Positions 63,211 through 64,000 of a stretch of 64,000 nucleotides of DNA are shown here, in pieces. The position numbers and the translations under genes are program-made. Below the pieces are notes generated by a model. That model searched no databases, was not told where the DNA came from, and saw nothing but the letters and a program-made list of their open reading frames with translations. Source of the DNA: Akkermansiaceae bacterium (GTDB lineage Bacteria > Verrucomicrobiota > Verrucomicrobiia > Verrucomicrobiales > Akkermansiaceae); the NCBI GenBank assembly GCA_029866215.1, contig JARWZU010000011.1, positions 1 through 64,000 on the forward strand, read 5' to 3'. How positions within the stretch are numbered: the stretch's first letter is position 1; every line of letters begins with the position of its first letter.

Positions 63211-64000
63211 GTGAAGGTCTATCTCGATTTGATGCGCGATGTCTTGGAGCACGGCGAGGAACGCCCAGACCGGACGGGAACGGGAACGGTTTCGGTTTTC
63301 GGAAGACAGGCTCGTTATGATTTGCGGCAAGGATTCCCATGCGTAACAACGAAAAAGTTGCACCTTCGGTCGATCATTCATGAGTTGTTGTGGTTTCTAA
63401 AAGGGGAGACCAACACCCGCTACTTGAAAGAGCATGGCGTGAGCATTTGGGATGAGTGGGCGGACGCCGATGGCGAGCTAGGGCCGGTTTATGGCAAGCA
63501 ATGGCGGGCATGGGAAACGCCTGAGGGGCGGACGGTGGACCAAATCCGCTTATTGATTGATGGCTTGCTCGGAAACCCAGGATCGCGGCGTCACTTGGTT
63601 TCCGCGTGGAATGTCGGTCAAATTCACCAGATGGCCTTGCCTCCTTGTCACTTGCTCTTCCAATTTTACGTCCATGAACCGACCGATGGCGGGCGACGTG
63701 GGCTTTCCTGTCAGCTGTATCAGCGCAGTGCGGATTTATTCTTGGGTGTGCCCTTCAACATTGCGTCGTATGCCTTGCTGACCCAAATGGTTGCCCACGT
63801 TTGCGGGTACGAGGCTCGAGATTTCGTCCACACGTTTGGGGATTTGCACCTTTATTCGAACCATTTGGAGCAGGCGGAGCTCCAGCTCACGCGCGAGCCG
63901 CGGCGCTTGCCGAAGCTGTGGCTGAACCCGGATGTTCGGGACATCGACGCATTCACCTTTGAGGACATTCGCCTTGAAGACTATGACCCTCATCCGCACA
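63211..64000 (+). CDS. thyA: Thymidylate synthase (cut off by window end)
   Basis: Translated from GTG 63211 ([15 protein letters not shown]). It shows [54 protein letters not shown], the active-site Cys146 in [36 protein letters not shown] and DLHLYSNHL; it ends at DYDPHPH where the window stops, about 10 residues before the expected end. ThyA makes dTMP from dUMP with methylene-THF. A small insertion (EPTDGGRRG) stands after FYVH. It is 75 bp after the transporter gene. Confidence 0.97.
   Translation, partial: MKVYLDLMRDVLEHGEERPDRTGTGTVSVFGRQARYDLRQGFPCVTTKKLHLRSIIHELLWFLKGETNTRYLKEHGVSIWDEWADADGELGPVYGKQWRAWETPEGRTVDQIRLLIDGLLGNPGSRRHLVSAWNVGQIHQMALPPCHLLFQFYVHEPTDGGRRGLSCQLYQRSADLFLGVPFNIASYALLTQMVAHVCGYEARDFVHTFGDLHLYSNHLEQAELQLTREPRRLPKLWLNPDVRDIDAFTFEDIRLEDYDPHPH

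Overview
The window reads as chromosome of a member of the Verrucomicrobiota, probably order Verrucomicrobiales. The strongest marker is an intact four-gene Verru_Chthon cassette (D-B-C-A order) at 6.06-11.1 kb, a set of pseudopilin-like genes known essentially only from this phylum. A UvrA of about 1,890 residues (two UvrA units fused, as in chlamydiae and relatives) and a moxR-DUF58-Bat operon agree with this. Genes are moderately GC-rich and densely packed, with many ATGA overlaps. No rRNA, tRNA or CRISPR array was found.

Layout: 1-2.9 kb is an accessory patch. It holds a degenerate ~21.5-bp repeat array at the window edge, then three small unrelated genes separated by two imperfect palindromes that look like integron attC sites, then a broken IS30-type transposase. 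2.95-5.9 kb has a basic low-complexity protein, an AsmA-like membrane protein and a GT2 glycosyltransferase. 6.06-11.76 kb is the Verru_Chthon cassette plus a fifth, overlapping exported protein. 11.76-12.2 kb is a decayed spacer with a 4 x 21-bp tandem repeat. 12.2-17.9 kb is the giant UvrA, then a convergent Fic protein. 19.4-22.8 kb has a processive-type GT2, an L,D-transpeptidase-like lipoprotein, S20 and two small genes. 22.8-27.5 kb (minus strand) has DnaE and YchF. 27.6-31.3 kb has a D-Ala-D-Ala carboxypeptidase homologue that lacks the catalytic lysine, phosphofructokinase, an AsnC-type regulator and a transglutaminase.

31.3-39.4 kb (minus strand) is one tight operon: moxR, DUF58, a DUF4381-like gene, batA, a batB-batC fusion, batD, batE. 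39.9-43.6 kb has a GT4/GH57 pair (alpha-glucan metabolism) and an M42 peptidase. 43.6-47.6 kb has an exported hypothetical protein, a Tat-exported Gfo/Idh/MocA oxidoreductase and RecJ. 47.9-52 kb is the chaperone block dnaK-groES-groEL. 52.3-56.8 kb (minus strand) is nrdB-nrdA, with possible DnaA boxes and a palindrome upstream of nrdB. 57.2-58.3 kb is a second M42 peptidase. 58.4-61.3 kb is the classic yceD(DUF177)-rpmF-plsX-fabH lipid cluster. It is followed by a POT peptide transporter carrying an unusual pseudopilin-like insert, and by thyA, which is cut off by the window end.

Most genes are housekeeping. The parts most worth a second look are the attC-like cassette array, the POT transporter insert, the K-less S11 peptidase, the Verru_Chthon module with its fifth gene, and the nrd and fic upstream repeats.
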